A stretch of DNA of 64,000 nucleotides from Microglena sp. YARC (taxonomy: Eukaryota; Chlorophyta; Chlorophyceae; Chlamydomonadales; Chlamydomonadaceae). A program made the translations under genes and the position numbers. Numbering within the stretch: the stretch's first letter is position 1; each line of letters begins with the position of its first letter. Under the pieces are notes generated by a model that saw only the letters and a list, made by a program, of their open reading frames with translations, did not search any database and was not told where the DNA came from. The stretch lies in contig CM039462.1 of the NCBI GenBank assembly GCA_022414725.1, forward strand, positions 55,829,907-55,893,906, given 5' to 3'. Below are positions 27,783 through 37,837 of the stretch, piece by piece.

Positions 27783-29144
27783 CGAATATCTTGCTCTGGG
27801 TTTGTTAAGATTGGTTTTGTTTTGTATTTTACAATCTCGTTATTGGGAGGCAGAGATCCTTTCAATATCTTGTATTGACCGAAATATGGGTCAATTCGCT
27901 GTTTGATATAGTTTCCGTATTTTATTATGGCATGTAGGCAGTCGGTTTTTACAGCAAGCACTTGATTGTCGACGCTCAGCTTTTCATATGCGTCATTGAT
28001 CTGGAATCTTGCTAGATTCGTGAGAGCATACCTCATTGGTAGAAATCCGTTTATGAGCTCTGTTTTCTGTGTGATGGTTACAAGAAACACGTCGTCTGCC
28101 ATAGGTATAACATATCCTTTGTGTTTGTTTGCATATTCTACAGCACCAGATCTGTTCTTGAAGATTTTTGAATGCCTGCTGGTGTTGTGTTTTTTCCCAA
28201 AAAGGCCTGATAGTTCGTTAGGGATTCCCTTTAGCAAATCTTTTGGGATGTGTCCGTACTTCCCCTCCCCCAAACACTGTTTTAATATAGTTGCTAGATA
28301 CCTACACTTCTTCCACTCAACTCGCAGATATGCCAATATTGTGTATTTGAATTTTAATTGCACAACTTCGTACCCATAAATGAGCATTATCCTGGTTGTA
28401 AATGGGGTGTTCTTCATCTATTCTGATGAGATACAGGTATCCTTTGTTGAACGGTTTCCTTTTAACTATTCCGCCCTTAGAATCAAGTGTTGTTTGCGTA
28501 AAATTGTTTTGAAACGGGTGATCATATTCCACAACCCTTTGTTTCTTAGTCGTGAATTTTGCTTCATTTAGTGGTGTATCATCTATGTATGTGTAGAATA
28601 TATCCCATGAATTTATAACTGGGAACCCTGGTCCATCAACCAACATCCATATGCAAGTAAAGTAATGCTTATTGATATCAAGCGCTGTAATCTCGTCAAG
28701 ATCTATGGTAGACAGATCTTTGTCAACAAGCCTGCCCATTGGTACTCGATCTAAACATGTTTTGAAAACCTCACTGTCTTCAATGCTCATCTCGGATTTA
28801 AATTTATTTCTTAGAAACGATCCCTTTACTTCTGAGTCCAGGTTCTTGTAGTCTACAAACGTGTCTATGTCTAGAATTGGACACTTAGAAAAACCTTGCA
28901 CTTGAGATGCATTCTCAACTGAGATGGCTATAGGTTTGTCGTCCTTTGTCACGATGTGGTTCAATTCTAACCGTGAAATAATTTGTCCAGTTTGCATGAT
29001 CGGCTTGGGGTCACATCCTTCTTTTTGAACTAAGTTTAACAGAACTTCTTTCATATCTCCGTTGTAGATGATTCTGATGTCCTTTTTTGATGCTTCTATT
29101 CCAGCTTTAATAACTGGGAATATGTCTTCGTATTTGTTTGCCAA
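27760..29144 (-). pseudogene. Pol-helicase fusion, family-B polymerase palm
   Basis: Two frames (29144-28317 and 28417-27608) overlap at a frameshift near 28380. The first carries motif A, ALDINKHYFTC, followed by GFPVINSWDIFYTY. The second carries a motif-B-like NELSGLFGKK and motif C in the form VLAVKTDCLHA, where the first of the two usual acidic residues is Lys but the second Asp remains. Order and spacing (A, B, C) match family-B enzymes of mobile elements. The reading frame then shifts at a run of seven A bases just before the helicase P-loop. Confidence 0.75.
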
Positions 29145-30289
29145 GTCATGTCTGCTGTAACCTTTTTGACTTTTGGCACTACAAAGTTGGATGACGGACG
29201 AGAGTACATGTCCTTCTTAGTTGTCTTGGCAAAAGACATCACTTCGTCTATGTTCTTTACATGTTCATGCCAATATATGACACGTAGTTTCTGGATACTA
29301 TATGTTTTTGTTTGCTCCTCAGGTTGTGGCTCATATTTACATACTACCCTGTTTTCGTTGTCGTATATTTCTGCTCCAAAACCGTTCTTCTTGAACCACT
29401 TCAAATAATCCTCGACTGTCATGTCAATGTCAGACACTCCGTCATATTCTGTCTCGAATATATCCCAATAAATTGATTCAAATGTGAGTGTGTGTTTATG
29501 ATACTTCAATTTCTTGTTGTAGGAGTCGAATGCTGGTTGAAAACCATTTATAATCGCTTCAATTGCACATGCTCCGTTGGGTAAATTCCGATTCCTGGTC
29601 CTTTTTATACTTGTTTGTAAGCTATCTCCTTCATTCTCCCACTCAAATCGTATGTACTTACATTCTGTATAAACAGTATGTATGTTATCCCTGATAGTCC
29701 TGTACAAGAACGGCCTATCAACTGTATTATTCACAGGTTCGTTGGAGATAAATTTTATTGCCAGTTCTTGTGATGACAGTCTTCTTAACAAAGCTCCCAT
29801 ACTTGGGTCGTCAATGTCAAGTCTGTCCAGTAGTTTTGCATATCCTGTAAAAACATTGTTGTTCCCAGCTAAAGTAGTAGACACATACTCTCCCTCTTCA
29901 GATTTTTTTGTATATTTGTCTTGGTTAATTGAGCCCAAAACCAACAATTTGCCTAGACCAAAATCCTTTAAAGGACGAAAAGCGTTTGTGATAGAAATAC
30001 ATCTATACACATACAAACTGCTGCTGCCCTGATTGAAAAGCTCGAATTCGACTAACCTTTTGGAAGCGTTTTTTAGGTAGCGTTCCTTATCATATTCTGC
30101 CTTTTTACCCCTCCTAACCTTCTTTGCTTCTTCTTCCATGTAGTTCTTGTACCATTCCACAGCTTTATAGAACTCTTCGACTGATTCGTGACCCTGTTCG
30201 ATCACATACTTTATAGTAATCCTGCGTGGAGCTTCTCCTGTTACCAAGTGCTTTTTGTACCATTTTGCCAAAGTTGTATTTGATGCCAT
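29096..30289 (-). pseudogene. Pol-helicase fusion, N-terminal piece
   Basis: 397 codons opening with MASNTTLAKWYKKHL. A Lys/Arg/Glu-rich segment (about residues 50-75) is followed by a globular region. The stretch NGACAIEAIINGF near residue 235 resembles the Cys-containing segment that precedes the palm in some virus and transposon polymerases; this is a weak resemblance. No exonuclease motifs could be named with confidence. The frame is lost near 29130 and continues in the next piece as KYEDIFPVIKAGIEAS. Confidence 0.6.
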
Positions 30290-30330
30290 TATAATTCTGT
30301 TATATATTAATATATGAACAATCTCTTAAG
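30290..30330 (-). promoter_or_regulatory. AT-rich promoter-like region of the pol-helicase gene
   Basis: Read on the minus strand, ATATATTAATATATAAC lies within about 30 nt of the ATG at 30289. Similar AT-only stretches precede the genes ending at 33428 and starting at 34417. It is TATA-like by composition only. Confidence 0.3.
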
Positions 30331-30408
30331 CGTTTTACTTAAAATACTCGAAAAAAATAATGTGCATTTCAATTTTTTAAATGAAACACTATACTCCGAC
30401 AGTTTCTG

Positions 30409-30672
30409 CTAATAATAACGCCTTTTTTTTTTTTTTGCATGATATAGTCTTGCACGTTCATTTCGTTTTTCGCGAAATTCAGGATCATTTTGGTACCTGT
30501 TCCTGGTATATGCTTGTTGCCTCTCACGATATGCCTCATCTGTTTGATACCGTTTTACAGTTGCAAGTCTGGCGAGATTATTTACATACACACGATATTC
30601 AGGGTCTTCTTTCATTTTCGTCTTGTGGATTTCACTAGAATACGTGTGAACTTTGATGCAAGATTCGCTCAT
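30409..30672 (-). CDS. Small basic hypothetical protein
   Basis: 87 codons, MSESCIKVHTYSS to AKKKKRRYY, uninterrupted. It is rich in Arg, Lys, Tyr and Glu and contains two or three degenerate repeats of the type RYQxDxxYRERQ. The poly-Lys/Arg C-terminus suggests binding to DNA or RNA. Small proteins of this composition are common in algal viruses, but I do not recognise a named family. It lies between the polymerase-helicase gene and the fibre gene on the same strand. It is one of the few intact frames in the element; its short length may simply have escaped mutation. Confidence 0.5.
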   Translation of the reverse strand: MSESCIKVHTYSSEIHKTKMKEDPEYRVYVNNLARLATVKRYQTDEAYRERQQAYTRNRYQNDPEFREKRNERARLYHAKKKKRRYY

Positions 30673-30720
30673 CTTATTATACTTGTAGTATGTGATATGC
30701 TCAAGATTCTTAAGTATGAT

Positions 30721-31860
30721 TCAAATTTTTGTTTTCAAATAAGCCACCTCAGCATTCAATAATTTAACAGATGCGCTCAATTGTTGGATGGCTGCCAACA
30801 TGTGTGGAATAAGTCCGGAATAATTTAATGTTAAATGATCATTGCTATCTTCTTCGACAAGATTAGGATATACATCTTGAACGTCTTGCGCATACATTCC
30901 ATATTCGATTTTATTTGGTGCGTGTTTAAAAGTATATTTGACGGGTATTAATTGAATAGTTTTATTTAATGATTCTTGTGTATCTATATATCCTGTGGTT
31001 TTTGAGTCGACGATCTGAGTTCCCAGATATTGCACCAGAAGTAGAAATATAGACATAGGGGACATTCGTTGCTGCGGTCCCATTATCATCTATAAAAGCT
31101 AATTCTATCCGATTATTAGTACCTTGATATGTCATGCGCAATTTGCTAGCAGACCATTGATCGTGAAACTCCATTTTGGGAAATGACTCTTGGTAAATAA
31201 CCGGTGACAAAGTCGTTATATATCTATTACCCGTGGCTGAGAAAATTACACCCGGTTCGACAGCTGTCCAATAGCTTGTAGGGATTACAGGACGATTAGT
31301 TAATGAATTATAATTCCCATCGAACAAAGTGGGTTTCCCTGTCAAAGATGCCCAGGTGCCATTAAATAATGTAGGTTTACCAATAAGTGATGAATATTGT
31401 CCATTAAATAACGCTGGAAGTCCTGATAGTGATGCATATTGACCATTAAATAATATCGGTTTATTTGTAAGATTGTTGTAATTTCCATCAAAACCAGAAG
31501 ATGTCGAACCAGTACCTACTGCGATGCTGTTTATCAAGATCTGCGTAGCATTTATAGTGCCATTCACGTCTAGGAGATACAATGGTGTTTTTTTGCCAAT
31601 CCCGACATTACCATTGCCAGCTATGATCATTCGCGTCTCAGGCAAACTATAAGCAATTGGTTCACGTGTTTTAAAACGAAGACTTCCACCATGGTGTTCG
31701 TCACTTTCTCGATAAGATGTGATAGCGGTGTCCGGAAAATTTGTACCAGCATATGGCAATAATGAAGACGAGAAACAGATACCATGTTCACCAATGGCAC
31801 TACCCGAACCAACTACGTTTGCAATCATTGCATTGTAATACAAATTCTGGGAATAATCTG
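30721..31860 (-). pseudogene. Fibre-like virion protein with S74 chaperone domain, frameshifted
   Basis: Read from about 31860 to 30721. The middle contains tandem repeats of about 18 residues of the type FNGTWASLTGKPTLF, characteristic of trimeric fibre or tail-spike shafts. The C-terminus is a peptidase S74 / intramolecular chaperone domain: it starts SDRRLK, with Ser and the Lys five residues on that form the autocleavage dyad in this family. It continues as YGMYAQDVQDVYPNLVEE and a coiled coil to the end. A frameshift near 31005, at a run of five A, separates SDRRLK from the rest. The likely role is host-cell attachment, with the chaperone trimerising the fibre and then cleaving itself off. 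The N-terminal part probably continued into the fragment at 31914-32290. Confidence 0.75.
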
Positions 31861-31913
31861 TTAATTAATACCATATGATTGAACTGTGAAAATATTATGA
31901 TTTAATTGATTTT

Positions 31914-32290
31914 CTAACGTTCCGACCCCAAACGTTTTTTACCAGATTGGGTATTACCAACTCCTCCAATGTAATACCCGGTTGTTATTCCATTCAAAAC
32001 TGACCTATTTACAGGCGCATCAGTCAGATCCCAATATGATTTTGAAAATAGCGTCGGTTTATTATTTAACGAATTATAATCCGAAGCAAATAACACAGGT
32101 TTCCCAGTCAATGACGCACAATTCCCATCGAATAGCGTCGGTTTATTATTTAACGAATTATAATCCCCATCAAACGTAGATGTTACGAGTGGGACACCAT
32201 TAATTACATATTGACTCGTACAATTAATGGATCCAAGTACATCAAGTGAATGTGATGGATTATGACCAGACCCAATTGCTAAATGACCGT
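31914..32290 (-). pseudogene. Fibre-like protein fragment
   Basis: On the minus strand it reads LAIGSGHNPSHSLDVLGSIN, then repeats of the type FDGDYNSLNNKPTLF, and stops at 31914. The LDVLGSIN motif followed by NGxP is the usual start of a fibre shaft module. It probably belongs to the same gene as the S74 fragment downstream, separated by about 50 bp of AT-rich sequence with stops, or it is a second tandem fibre gene. No start codon was identified. Confidence 0.6.
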
Positions 32291-32403
32291 GTTCCGTAAG
32301 TTGTGTTTTTATTTATATATAATTATGTATTATATTGTGTATATATAAATAATAATTAAATGTGTATATTCATACTTATAATATTTATATTAATAGTAAA
32401 GAC

Positions 32404-32619
32404 GATTTTAAAGATTCTGAAAAAATAAAAGACGAGTTATACGACTATGTTTTTGACAAAACTAGCGATTTTAACGATGTTCCCTTGGAATTACAGCAAT
32501 CTGAAAAAGAAGAACCGATAAAAGAATTCAATAATATCGGGTCGATAGCAAATAAATCAGACGAGATTTTTGACGGTATAGTTGGATACAGCTCACACGA
32601 TATTTTTAGTTCCTTGTAA
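32404..32619 (+). CDS. Acidic hypothetical protein (weak)
   Basis: An open frame of about 72 codons, acidic (DDFKDSEKIKDELYDYVF), ending SSHDIFSSL. An upstream ATG at 32362 adds only low-complexity residues. It overlaps the 3' end of the RPB6-like gene on the other strand by 14 bp. No family was recognised; it could be chance. Confidence 0.25.
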   Translation, partial: DFKDSEKIKDELYDYVFDKTSDFNDVPLELQQSEKEEPIKEFNNIGSIANKSDEIFDGIVGYSSHDIFSSL

Positions 32620-32905
32620 GTTTTGATTTTAAATAATATACCATGCCAGACAACTTGTAATACTCTTTGTTTCCACACGGCATGGTCCTAGAAACAATAA
32701 ATGGTGTTTTTCTCTCTTCGAGCTCTTTAAGGGCGATTTGTTTAATAGATGTCAGACCCCGAACATTAACAAATGGAATCGCCCCTTTCGCCAATTGCTC
32801 CATACGGGTTCCGATAATCTTGCTCCTCTAGAACTTTGTTAAAACATTCATAGATGTGTTCAAAGATGGGTTGTACTTCTCCATGATATCTTTAAAGGTT
32901 TCCAT
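32606..32905 (-). pseudogene. RPB6/omega-like RNA polymerase subunit with an in-frame stop
   Basis: From the ATG at 32905 the frame runs METFKDIMEKYNPSL for 25 codons, hits TAG at 32828-32830, and continues in the same frame to 32606. After the stop it reads SKIIGTRMEQLAKGA, then IALKELEERKTPFIVSR and a CGNKEYYKL end. This matches the RPB6/RpoK/omega fold signature: the (I/L)GTRxxQ helix, then IAxxEL and the PFIxxRxxPxG strand. Total length is about 99 codons, close to the conserved core of RPB6. The family stabilises the large polymerase subunits. NCLDVs commonly encode it; in a polinton-type element it would be unusual. The stop makes it a pseudogene unless readthrough occurs. Confidence 0.72.
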
Positions 32906-32967
32906 TCTTACTATTATTAATATTACTTACTTTTTATATTGTATCAATTTCAATTTTTTATACATTT

Positions 32968-33428
32968 TTAAATTGAAAGATATGACAATGTGGACGCAAA
33001 TGCAAGCCAAAATGCTAACGGTAGTTCCAACCAACCCGATTTTTAAAATCTTTTGCAAAAAACAAAACTATAGTAACGACTGTGTGAATAACTAAAGCGA
33101 CTATTGTATAGAACGACATAATCGACGTGCAGATATTGGAGAATATAAGCCACGACGCATTGAGTACAAGTATTAACAATATAAAGAGAATTATGGCGAC
33201 ATTTGAGAGGTCTCTTCCCGATTCAACCCACCCATAATATCCAGCGATTCCCAATAGTATGTATAGAATAGACCATGCTGTTGCAAAAACCCATCCGAGT
33301 GGCTGAATTTTAGGCTTTTTACCACACGGGACTGGGTTCTTTTTTTTCGTAATCAAATTAACCATAAGTGGGAGCCCCATACCAATTAAAATCGGTAAAG
33401 TTGCGAATGCAATATCGCTATAATACAT
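32968..33428 (-). pseudogene. TspO/MBR-like membrane protein, frameshifted near the C-terminus
   Basis: Begins MYYSDIAFATLPILIG and has five hydrophobic segments if the last is taken from the shifted frame. The family signature appears around residues 45-65 as QPLGWVFATAWSILY followed by GYYGW. The fourth segment is SFYTIVALVIHTVVTIVLF. At about 33035 the frame shifts; the other frame gives the expected fifth segment, LPLAFWLAFASTLSYL, and stops at 32968. TspO proteins are about 150-170 aa, bind porphyrins and cholesterol, and sit in outer or mitochondrial membranes. A virus could use one to influence host tetrapyrrole or stress metabolism; that is inference. Confidence 0.75.
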
Positions 33429-33885
33429 TATTTAATATTTATATTATAAGTATTTATATATAATATAATACAAGTCTTATATATAATTATAATATAAATT
33501 GTGTGTTTTCTTGATAACATAGATTTGAAAAAATTATATCCATCAGCAAAAAATTATAAAACTATATTCGAAGCAATAGAATTAAAAAAAGCAAAGCTGA
33601 CTATAGTGGCGATTACTGTGGTTATTATAAAGATAATGAAAATAATAATAATAGTAAAGATAATGAAAACAATAAAGATGAAATTTAATAATTATAAGTA
33701 TTGTTTGGAAAATAATAAAACATGTTTTATTTTTTACCCTTCAGATAAGTGTAAATTTGTTTGTAATGATGAGAGACTGCTGGTTGATTCAAAAGGATTT
33801 GCAATGCTGGATCATTGTTCCTGCCTTGCCATTCGGTAGCAATGGCTATTATATCTAGTTTTGATTGTGCCGAATTTCCAACTTT
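33429..33885. other. AT-rich intergenic region, no confident gene
   Basis: Very AT-rich. A plus-strand frame at 33501-33839 consists largely of Ile/Lys/Met low-complexity sequence from AATAATAAAGATAATG repeats. I see no family features and do not call it. Confidence 0.5.
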
Positions 33886-34389
33886 TTAATGTTTGGAATC
33901 AAACATGTTTAATTTTTGTTGAAGATCATCTATGTTTTTTCTAAGACTTGTCCTGGAGCCTGACGCTTCGCCGGGATTTCTGAATTCAGAAACATTTGGT
34001 GTTGATGATCCAAAAGCAGAATCCATGTCTTCTCTAGGACGTTTATTGAAAAAGATTTCTTTCTCTTCGTCTGATAAACCATTCGGTCCACATGATGTTT
34101 CCTGTTTGGGCTGTTGTTTCTGTTGTTCTGTTTGAACAGATTTGACCAGTGTTTCCACAGCTGAATGTTGGTTCACAATCTGACTGACCATTGTTGGCGG
34201 GGCTTGTGCAGGAATCTTGATGGCATACTCATAAGCATTATACCCTAGCATTCTAGACTGTGTCCTGTCAGTTGGTAATTTAATGTTTATGATGGTAGCT
34301 CGTTGAGTAATATTCCTACCTCTTGCAAATAGTTTGATGTGATTGGACTTATTATTTACTGTCTTTTTAACAACTTTCCTTGTTCTCAT
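33886..34389 (-). CDS. Hypothetical virus-element protein
   Basis: 167 codons, intact, MRTRKVVKKTVNN to LNMFDSKH. A basic N-terminus (residues 1-35) is followed by a short structured region with NITQRATIINIKLP, a Gln/Pro-rich linker (about residues 95-115) and a charged tail ending in a probable helix. The start lies 27 bp from the start of the divergent fibre gene at 34417. The composition fits a small virion or DNA-binding protein, but no family is recognised. Confidence 0.5.
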   Translation of the reverse strand: MRTRKVVKKTVNNKSNHIKLFARGRNITQRATIINIKLPTDRTQSRMLGYNAYEYAIKIPAQAPPTMVSQIVNQHSAVETLVKSVQTEQQKQQPKQETSCGPNGLSDEEKEIFFNKRPREDMDSAFGSSTPNVSEFRNPGEASGSRTSLRKNIDDLQQKLNMFDSKH

Positions 34390-34416
34390 TTTGTTATAAT
34401 ATATGTCCTAAATTTA
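34390..34416. promoter_or_regulatory. Compact divergent promoter region
   Basis: Only 27 bp, containing TTGTTATAATATATG, separates the ATG of the minus-strand gene (34389) from that of the plus-strand fibre gene (34417). If both starts are right, promoter elements must overlap the coding sequences or be bidirectional. Confidence 0.35.
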
Positions 34417-35907
34417 ATGTATTCCAGTCAATATATATTTGGGCAGCCACAAAATACCAAGAGGGTTCAGAATAGTATAAACGGAGCTAATGATGTTGCG
34501 TTATTTGCCAAAAACCTAGCAACTGCTAATCAGATAGCACTAGGTGTCCTTTCCCTCAGGTTGTTCAAAACACAAATGGTATTGTATTCAGTTCCAATTT
34601 AGCTGTTGGTAATTCTAACGACATAGTGTCTCTTTCTAACAATCTGTATCCAATCGTTGATTATTCGTCTAATCTATCAACAAACAATTCAAATTACATG
34701 TACCCCAAGACTGTGTTTTCATCAAATGCATCAGCGTTTTCATCAAATCTTACAGTTGCCAATAGCAATTACATGTATCCCAAAATAACATATTGTTCAA
34801 ATCTTGCTGTAGGAAACAGTAACTATATGTATCCCAAAATAACATATAGTTCAAATCTATCAACCAACAATTCAAATTACATGTATCCCAAGATTACCTT
34901 TTCATCTAATGCTGCAATTTATGCAAGTAACCAGTCTGTTTCCAACAGTAATAACATTGTTAGTCTGTCGAATTATGCATATGCAATTGAGAACATTAGT
35001 TCGTGGGACGATATTACAGACAAGCCCGCCTTATTTGATGGGGTATACGCTTCCTTGACGGGGAAACCACAATTGTTCAGTGGTCGATACTCCGATCTCG
35101 TCAATAAGCCTATAATTCCTATAAATACATGGCTTAGAAACTCATTAGGGTTATATACGTTGGAACACGTGGGAATTGGAACATCTCCGACGAATCCATT
35201 AACAATTAGCAATAATAATAAGCTATTAAGCGACGATAGTCTCATTGAGGACTATCAAGTTTGTGTATGTGGCACTAATGTTAACGATGGGGAATCCTCG
35301 GGAATCGTTTTTGTACAAACTTTAGGGGGTTCAATAAGCTCTTCATGGACAGGCGGTGCCTCTATTGTTTTCGAAAGGACAGGAGGAGCGGGTTATTTAG
35401 GTGGGTCGTTGCATTTTAAAACACAAGAAGGATCGACAACTAATGCTCAAACCAAACGCATGACCATATTGGCCAATGGACGAATTGGGATGGGTACTTC
35501 AACCCCACTGTATACACTGGATATACGATGTTGTTGGTGATTTGAACATAAGTGGAAAATTCCGTGTAAATGGAACTGAGATAAGCCAAGGTAGTTCAAC
35601 ACAAAATCAATGGGATTACGTTATTCTAGGAGGTCAGTCGATTCAAACAGATGCAGCGAATTTGCATGTCAAGAGCTCAGCTGATTTACACTATTATATA
35701 AGTCATACAAATGTAAATTCAAGTAAAGCACATATTTGGTTCAAGGGGACAGGAGTGTCCAGCACACAGCTTATGAAATTAACATCTAAGGGTCGCCTTG
35801 GTATTGGGACTGAAACACCGCTATGTCCGTTATCTGTCCAAAATAATCATGGGAATCGACTTACTGACTTATTTAATTTGTATATTAATACTTATAATAT
35901 ATATTAA
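34417..35907 (+). pseudogene. Second fibre-like virion protein, two frameshifts
   Basis: Starts MYSSQYIFGQPQNTKRVQ at 34417. After a frameshift near 34560 the frame resumes as QVVQNTNGIVFSSNLAVGNS and continues to about 35530. Residues about 70-180 form a repeat of the type NSNYMYPKITYSSNLS. Fibre modules of the LTGKPQLF / LVNKPIIP type follow, then an LGGSLHFKTQEG segment and GRIGMGTSTPLYTLDI. A second frameshift near 35530 leads to VVGDLNISGKFRVNGTEI and stops at 35907. The middle closely resembles the minus-strand fibre at 30.7-31.8 kb (RFKT, GIG..TPLYxLDV), so the two are paralogues. The C-terminal S74 domain is absent here. Likely role: host attachment. Confidence 0.72.
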
Positions 35908-35963
35908 TACACAATATAATGATATATTAATTAATTATATTATCGGTATATAATATAATATAA

Positions 35964-36223
35964 ATACAAATTAGTCCGAAAAATACAGAATTATTCAAGG
36001 GCTACCAAAATACTTAGTACTTTGAACAGCACCACTGCAACAAATAACGGTGTGATAACCGTAGATCTTCCTTCAAACTGCTTGGTCGATTCGGATACTT
36101 GGATAATGCACTTCAATGGCAAAACAGAAGGTGGCGGTTTTGCAAGAAACATAGAGTCGATAATTTCCCAAGTTGATATCGAAGCGAATGGCCAGGTAAT
36201 CGCGGGAAATAGTAACTATAACC
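35964..36223 (+). pseudogene. Polinton-like major capsid protein, 5' part
   Basis: The N-terminal fragment of a jelly-roll capsid protein. An initial frame from 35964 reads SPKNTELFKGYQNT; a frameshift near 36010 leads into STTATNNGVITVDLPSNC, then WIMHFNGKTEGG and VDIEANGQVIAGNSNYN. The pattern of a beta strand followed by NGQVI and (S/N)YN matches the first jelly-roll of polinton-like virus major capsid proteins. No ATG is visible; the first codon of the initial frame is ATA after a TAA. The gene is interrupted at 36223 by an LTR retrotransposon and resumes at 40383 in the same frame when the transposon and one copy of its 5-bp duplication are removed. Confidence 0.75.
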
Positions 36224-36546
36224 TATCAGCATGAATAGCGGTGCTCTCACTTGTTTTATGTCTTGGTGACTCCTTGTGTACTCCCTTAGAACTATCGGTC
36301 CTGACAGTACTGTGACAGCTTCCCGTAGTGACAGCTTCCTGTGGACTGCGTCACCGGTTCCCCTGACACGGACTGTATAGCCTGTACCCTTATCAGGGTA
36401 CAGGCTGCCGCTCCTTCCTCCACTGGTGCCCCTTAATGGGTCTCCTTGGGTGCTTGTAACATTATTCTCGTCTCCGTTTATAGATTGGCGCGTCTGTTCC
36501 GCTGCTTTCATCTCTGTCCACTCCACGGAGTGTATTAAAGCTGATA
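36224..36546 (+). repeat. 5' LTR
   Basis: 323 bp, TATCAGC to GCTGATA. It contains an inverted CTGTACCC/GGGTACAG pair around TTATCA (about 36378-36405) that could form a hairpin in the RNA. Tandem TGACAGCTTCC motifs lie near 36313-36340. Confidence 0.9.
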
Positions 36547-36802
36547 GGTCATTGGGTCCAACATGGTACCACTGCTCAATGCATCTTCTACGTCGTCCTC
36601 TCCTTGGCTTCAACGAGCTTCATTCTGGAAGTTCCGAAGTCCTGCAATGCCGACAAATTGGCTGATTGATTGCGCGCCGGCGGCCTCTGCTGCTGGAGAG
36701 GAGTCTCCTTCCGCCATCGTGGAAGCCACCCCCCCAGTCATTCCTCCATCTTTCCTTCTTTTTCCTCCCCTGCCGTCTGTCGCCTCCTCCCGTCTGTCGT
36801 AG

Positions 36803-37252
36803 ATGACAGTGACGTGCAGACTCAAGTCGGCGACTAGCCTGGACATCGGTGGAGGTTCCCCGTCTTCGTCTGCTCGCGTCCTTGACGTCGCTAACATTTA
36901 TCCGGTGTTTGAGGCTCTGCCTGCGAACCCGGTGGTTGCCAAGCCGACCAAGCTCCCTGCTGATGTCTACGTCGTCTGTGCCCCCTTTGCTCTGCCCAGC
37001 CGACAGTCGGCTACTGGCATGAGCTTGCGCTCTAGTGGCTCTGTGCTACCTTCTGGAGAATTGTTTCGATCAAGCTGGCGGATCGCCGGCACTGCCGTAG
37101 GGTTCGCCAGAGGAGAACGACCTACGCGTCTGGACCTGGAGATTCTGGAGGTGGTAGGAAGCAGGGGGGTATGGTCAGCACCACTACGGGTGCTGCTCCC
37201 TCTACCCCCCAACCGGGTGAGTCGAGCGATAGAGGGGGGGACTTGGGATTGA
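36803..37252 (+). other. Open frame inside the retrotransposon (possible gag remnant)
   Basis: A 149-codon frame in the position expected for gag. I see no zinc knuckle or other gag hallmark. Several overlapping frames of similar length occur on both strands of this GC-rich stretch, so coding status is doubtful. Confidence 0.2.
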
Positions 37253-37837
37253 CTGATCATCGACGGCGGGATATTAGGACCTTTACATGCCTCGGCTCTG
37301 CTCTTCGCATCCTAGCGATACATTTTCGAATTCTGCCCTTGCGATTTGCGAATTTCTGCCATTGGTGCGATTTTCTGCACCAGGTGCGACTTGCTGCACT
37401 GTCATTCTCGTCTCCTTTTTCCCATACCTCAAATCTCGACTTCGACCTAACGCTTCCCCACCTTCTGTGATCCCAGGTGTCGCAGCGCCGGACTTCGCCC
37501 ATGCTAAAGGCCGAAGTGGACGCCGTCCTGGCCCTAGTCCAGCGGCCGTGGAGTTTCTTTGGCATGATATCTTGGTGGATATTTTTTCTCTCTTAGGATC
37601 CTTGGGACCCCTGGGTGCGTTCCGTGGTTTGGCAGTGGTCGCGTTCTTTGTCTTACCGTTCCCCTAGGTGCCCCCCCTTAGGGGTATGCCTCAACTACAT
37701 GAGTTTGAGTTCAAGTGTTTGAGTTCTGATAGGGCTTAGGAATTTTTAGTTAAGTGGTATAGAGGCATGGTTGATCTCGATTAGTTGTGGCAGTGCATGA
37801 GTTGTTGATGATGACACTGCTCAGCAGAGTGCTAGTG

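Larger units (their letters stand above)
26355..30289 (-). pseudogene. Decayed family-B DNA polymerase / SF1 helicase fusion (whole gene)
   Basis: One former gene of about 1,310 codons, read from 30289 down to 26355. It joins an N-terminal region, a family-B-like polymerase palm, a superfamily-1 helicase and a C-terminal Cys-rich HNH-like tail. Such a protein would replicate the viral DNA. It is broken by three frameshifts (near 29130, 28380 and a 7-A run near 27760) and one in-frame TAA at 27207. Each frame resumes with the next expected motif, which is why I read the pieces as one gene. The ATG at 30289 follows an AT-rich promoter-like stretch. The polymerase assignment rests on three palm motifs; the helicase on Walker A, DE-box, GDxxQ and motif V/VI. 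A protein-primed origin is possible but not shown. Confidence 0.82.

Noticed and set aside
33501..33839. 112-codon plus-strand frame
   Set aside because: The centre is low-complexity Ile/Lys/Met from AT-rich repeats; no motif and no homologue recognised.
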